From Candidatus Nitrosymbiomonas proteolyticus (lineage in GTDB: Bacteria > Armatimonadota > Fimbriimonadia > Fimbriimonadales > Fimbriimonadaceae), in NCBI GenBank assembly GCA_017347465.1, contig AP021858.1, forward strand, positions 806,001-870,000: DNA of 64,000 nucleotides, in the 5' to 3' direction. Shown here one piece after another: positions 61,434 to 64,000 of this stretch. The position numbers and the translations under genes were made by a program. The notes under the pieces are model-generated. The model was not told where the DNA came from and did not search any database. It saw only the letters and a program-made list of their open reading frames with translations. Position 1 is the first letter of the stretch, and every line of letters starts with the position of its first letter.

Positions 61434-63830
61434 ATGGCACTTGACCCCGTTTGCGGGATGATGGTTGACCCCGCCGATGCGGCGGGGTCGTTTGAACACG
61501 CGGGCACAACTTACTATTTCTGCGGCAAGAGTTGTCTGGAGCGATTCAAGTCGAACCCCGAGAAACATCTGGCCCCTGAGCCAATCGAGGCAGCAGAGCC
61601 TCAAGATGTGCGGCTTGAGTACACCTGCCCCATGCATCCCGAGATCGTGCAGAAGGGTCCGGGCAGTTGCCCGAAGTGCGGCATGGCGTTGGAGCCGCTC
61701 CATCCGGCCGCGACGGTCAAGAAGACGCAATGGACTTGTCCGATGCATCCGCAGATCGTGCAGGACAAACCGGGCAGTTGCCCCATCTGCGGGATGGCGC
61801 TTGAACCGATGGAGGTGAGCCCCGACGACGAGAATCCCGAGCTTGTGGACATGACCCGCCGGTTCTGGGTTTCGACCGTCCTCTCGATACCGCTTCTATT
61901 GGCAGTGATGCCCCATCTGTTCGGATTCGACATCGCGAACTGGATACCGCATGGAGTTCTGGGCTGGGCACAGTTTGCGCTCGCTACGCCGGTGGTGCTT
62001 TGGGGAGGGTGGCCATTCTTCCAGCGCGGTTGGGCTTCGGTTGTCCATCGCAGCCCCAACATGTTCACGTTGATCGCGCTGGGGACCGGAGTGGCTTGGC
62101 TGTACAGCGTGGTCGGCGTCATCGCCCCCCACGTGTTTCCGCCTTCGTTCCGCAACAAGATGGGTGGTGTGGACCTGTATTTCGAGGCAGCAGCCGTTAT
62201 CACGACGCTCGTCTTGCTGGGTCAGGTCCTAGAACTTCGAGCACGGAGCGCGACGAGCAGCGCCATTCGGGCTCTACTCGACCTTTCACCCAAGCAGGCT
62301 CGGCTGGTTCGAGACGGAAAGGAAGAGGACATCCCGCTGGAACATGTCCATATGGGTGATTCGTTACGTGTGCGCCCTGGGGAGAAGATTCCTGTGGATG
62401 GCATCGTGATCGACGGCCGAAGCTCGGTAAATGAGTCCATGATCACCGGCGAGCCTATGCCCGTTCAGAAGGCCGAAGGCGACAGAGTGACGGGGGCGAC
62501 GGTTAACGGAACGGGGAGCTTCCTAATGCGGGCTGAGCGCGTGGGAAGTGAAACCCTGCTTGCCCAGATCGTGAAAATGGTGAGCGAGGCACAGCGCTCG
62601 CGGGCTCCCATTCAAAAGTTGGCCGACACGGTTTCTGGCATATTCGTGCCGATTGTGGTGTTGGTCGCGATCATTTCCTTTGTCGTTTGGGCCATGTTCG
62701 GGCCAGCGCCTGCAATGGCGTATGCGGTCATCAATGCGGTCGCGGTGTTGATCATCGCCTGCCCTTGCGCACTGGGTTTAGCGACTCCGATGTCGATCAT
62801 GGTCGGAACCGGGCGCGGTGCACAGGCCGGTGTTCTCATCAAGAGTGCGGAGGCGTTGGAGGCGTTCGAGAAAGTTGACACTCTGGTGGTTGACAAGACG
62901 GGCACGCTCACCGAGGGCAAGCCACGGGTGGTTGCCGTCGTTCCTCTGGCAGAACTCTCGGATACCGAGGTTCTTGAGGTGGCGGGAGGGATCGAGCAAG
63001 GCAGCGAACATCCCCTGGCGGCGGCGATTCTCGCTGGCCTCAAGGAACGTAGCATCGAGCCGAGCAAGGTGCAGGATTTTGAGTCGGTCACCGGCAAAGG
63101 CGTGCGTGGCAAGATCGGCAACGACGACGTTGCGCTCGGAAACTTCGCCTTGATGGAGTCTGTTGGCGTGACCCCGGGGGACGCCGCGACGAAAGCAGAG
63201 GCGATGCGAGCCGAAGGCCAGACCGTCATGTTCGTCGCTAAGGGGACAAAGGTTGTGGGTCTGATCGGCGTTGCGGACCCGATCAAGACAACAGCATCTG
63301 AAGCATTGGTCGCTTTGCACGAAGAGAAGATTCGCGTCGTCATGGTCACGGGCGACAGCAAGACCACGGCGCAGGCGGTTGCCACAGGACTCGGCATTGA
63401 CGAAGTCCATGCCGACGTTTTGCCCGAAGGCAAGATTGAGATCATCAAGCGACTCCAATCGGAGGGGCGGTTCGTTGCGATGGCCGGTGACGGGATCAAC
63501 GACGCCCCTGCTCTTGCTCAAGCTCAGGTTGGAATCGCGATGGGAACTGGCACCGACGTGGCAATGGAAAGCGCTGGCATCACCCTCCTCAAAGGCGATC
63601 TAACGGGACTGGTTCGGGCGAGAAGACTCAGCCGTGCGACAATGAGCAACATCCGCCAGAACCTCTTTTTCGCTTTCGTCTACAACGTCGCGGGAGTTCC
63701 AATTGCTGCGGGCGCTCTTTATCCGTTCACTGGTCTTCTACTGGGTCCGGTGATCGCGGCATTGGCAATGAGCTTAAGTTCTGTGTCCGTGATTGGCAAT
63801 GCGCTGAGGCTACGGAGCACAAAACTGTAG
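61434..63830 (+). CDS. copA: Copper-exporting P1B-type ATPase with YHS and heavy-metal-binding domains
   Basis: 798 residues. Order: YHS domain (Cys7, Cys30, Cys34), two copies of the short heavy-metal-binding domain ([38 protein letters not shown]), then the P-type ATPase core. Cu+ ligands: CPC at 443-445, YN in TM7 ([11 protein letters not shown]) and MxxSS in TM8 ([11 protein letters not shown]), the P1B-1 signature. Phosphorylated Asp487 is in [13 protein letters not shown] reads TGEP; hinge motif [10 protein letters not shown] is intact. It exports Cu(I), possibly Ag(I), from cytoplasm to periplasm. Its promoter is shared with arsR. Confidence 0.96.
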   Translation: MALDPVCGMMVDPADAAGSFEHAGTTYYFCGKSCLERFKSNPEKHLAPEPIEAAEPQDVRLEYTCPMHPEIVQKGPGSCPKCGMALEPLHPAATVKKTQWTCPMHPQIVQDKPGSCPICGMALEPMEVSPDDENPELVDMTRRFWVSTVLSIPLLLAVMPHLFGFDIANWIPHGVLGWAQFALATPVVLWGGWPFFQRGWASVVHRSPNMFTLIALGTGVAWLYSVVGVIAPHVFPPSFRNKMGGVDLYFEAAAVITTLVLLGQVLELRARSATSSAIRALLDLSPKQARLVRDGKEEDIPLEHVHMGDSLRVRPGEKIPVDGIVIDGRSSVNESMITGEPMPVQKAEGDRVTGATVNGTGSFLMRAERVGSETLLAQIVKMVSEAQRSRAPIQKLADTVSGIFVPIVVLVAIISFVVWAMFGPAPAMAYAVINAVAVLIIACPCALGLATPMSIMVGTGRGAQAGVLIKSAEALEAFEKVDTLVVDKTGTLTEGKPRVVAVVPLAELSDTEVLEVAGGIEQGSEHPLAAAILAGLKERSIEPSKVQDFESVTGKGVRGKIGNDDVALGNFALMESVGVTPGDAATKAEAMRAEGQTVMFVAKGTKVVGLIGVADPIKTTASEALVALHEEKIRVVMVTGDSKTTAQAVATGLGIDEVHADVLPEGKIEIIKRLQSEGRFVAMAGDGINDAPALAQAQVGIAMGTGTDVAMESAGITLLKGDLTGLVRARRLSRATMSNIRQNLFFAFVYNVAGVPIAAGALYPFTGLLLGPVIAALAMSLSSVSVIGNALRLRSTKL

Positions 63831-63885
63831 CGTCGAATCGTTGCCCTTTAACGAGGCATCACGCCTGCGACCACTGCAACGTACA

Positions 63886-63917
63886 ACTGCAGAGGTCGAT
63901 TAGGTTCAAAAACGACC
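63886..63917 (+). repeat. Partial att-like repeat with hairpin near the right end
   Basis: ACTGCAGAGGTCG (63886-63898) matches 13 bases of the tRNA-Ala sequence at 53825-53837. It is followed by a stem GGTCG (63894-63898) / CGACC (63913-63917) and GCTTTT, which may serve as a weak copA terminator. It could also be an accessory recombination site or the remnant of an earlier integration. Confidence 0.4.
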
Positions 63918-63948
63918 GCTTTTGGCGAATTTGTGTGTTGATAGAGAC

Positions 63949-63995
63949 ATCGCACTGCAGAGGTCGTGAGTTCGAATCTCATCATCTCCACCAGA
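63949..63995 (+). repeat. attR-type direct repeat (3' half of tRNA-Ala)
   Basis: Exact 47-base copy of 53820-53866. The 5' half of a tRNA is absent before it: the bases preceding 63949 do not continue the tRNA. The window ends 5 bases later, so whatever lies beyond, including a possible integrase gene, cannot be seen. Confidence 0.92.
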
Positions 63996-64000
63996 TTCAA

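Larger units (their letters stand above)
53820..63995. mobile_element. Copper/metal-resistance genomic island integrated at tRNA-Ala
   Basis: A 10.2-kb segment bounded by the exact 47-base repeat of the tRNA 3' half. All genes inside relate to copper or other thiophilic metals or are Cys-rich exported proteins, in contrast to the housekeeping neighbours on the left. No integrase, excisionase or transposase is visible inside. It may be a passive element mobilised by a helper, or a decayed island, or the right repeat may be a junction to a further element beyond the window. Codon and base use also look slightly less GC-rich by eye, not computed. Confidence 0.85.

Overview
The window is about 62% GC by eye and reads as a Gram-negative-type bacterial chromosome. 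Outer-membrane barrels, PEP-CTERM sorting tails, a heme exporter (ccmABCD), right-handed beta-helix and PA14 proteins, FHA/VWA proteins and many start codons sitting 5-8 nt after a -10-like TANNNT box suggest a member of the Armatimonadota (Fimbriimonadia-like). That placement is inference; no rRNA is present.

Layout. 1-5.0 kb: 3' part of atpD, a Panacea-type toxin-antitoxin pair, an IS3 orfA scrap, a sensor diguanylate cyclase and an outer-membrane protein. 5.2-9.1 kb: a large unrecognised secreted protein, a copper-amine-oxidase-stalk-like protein, then a repeat-rich stretch with a decapitated REP-associated transposase between inverted REP-like palindromes, followed by a selenocysteine tRNA (complement 8858-8951). 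9.1-17.4 kb: zinc-ribbon protein, SprT-like protein, NAD(P)HX repair enzyme (nnr), an FHA-FHA-VWA gene set and a class I glutamine amidotransferase. 17.5-30.4 kb: beta-helix protein, a 1462-residue fusion of a degenerate M28 peptidase with an FtsX-type permease, two PEP-CTERM proteins, ccmABC plus a very short ccmD, a methyltransferase, a TSUP transporter and an S9 peptidase. 30.5-53.5 kb: ordinary chromosomal genes, including polA, maf, an M42 peptidase, a glycosyltransferase-TPR protein, a DegT-type aminotransferase, a P-II-like protein, a sugar ABC receptor and permease beside a galactokinase-like gene, and a DPP-IV-like peptidase.

53.8-64.0 kb is a metal-resistance island. It begins inside a complete tRNA-Ala(CGC) gene and ends at an exact 47-bp repeat of that gene's 3' half (53820-53866 and 63949-63995), the signature of site-specific integration at a tRNA. 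The rightward operon encodes a Cys-rich exported protein, a YHS-domain protein, a membrane Cys-tail peptide, a cupredoxin, two proteins sharing a CxxC...RCxxC module and an outer-membrane barrel. A divergent pair of transcripts has copA (Cu+-type P1B-ATPase) to the right and, to the left, arsR, a 28-residue peptide with 10 cysteines, an outer-membrane protein with two in-frame TGA codons, and a YHS-TlpA thioredoxin.

The most unusual observation is that outer-membrane protein gene (complement 60306-60920). It has an exported N-terminus, overlaps the Cys-rich peptide gene, and carries two TGA codons spaced as CxxC (codons 24 and 27), then a SECIS-like hairpin and 177 further open codons. Since the same window carries a well-formed tRNA-Sec, these could be selenocysteines (a UxxU motif); two nonsense mutations are the alternative. 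No integrase lies between the repeats.
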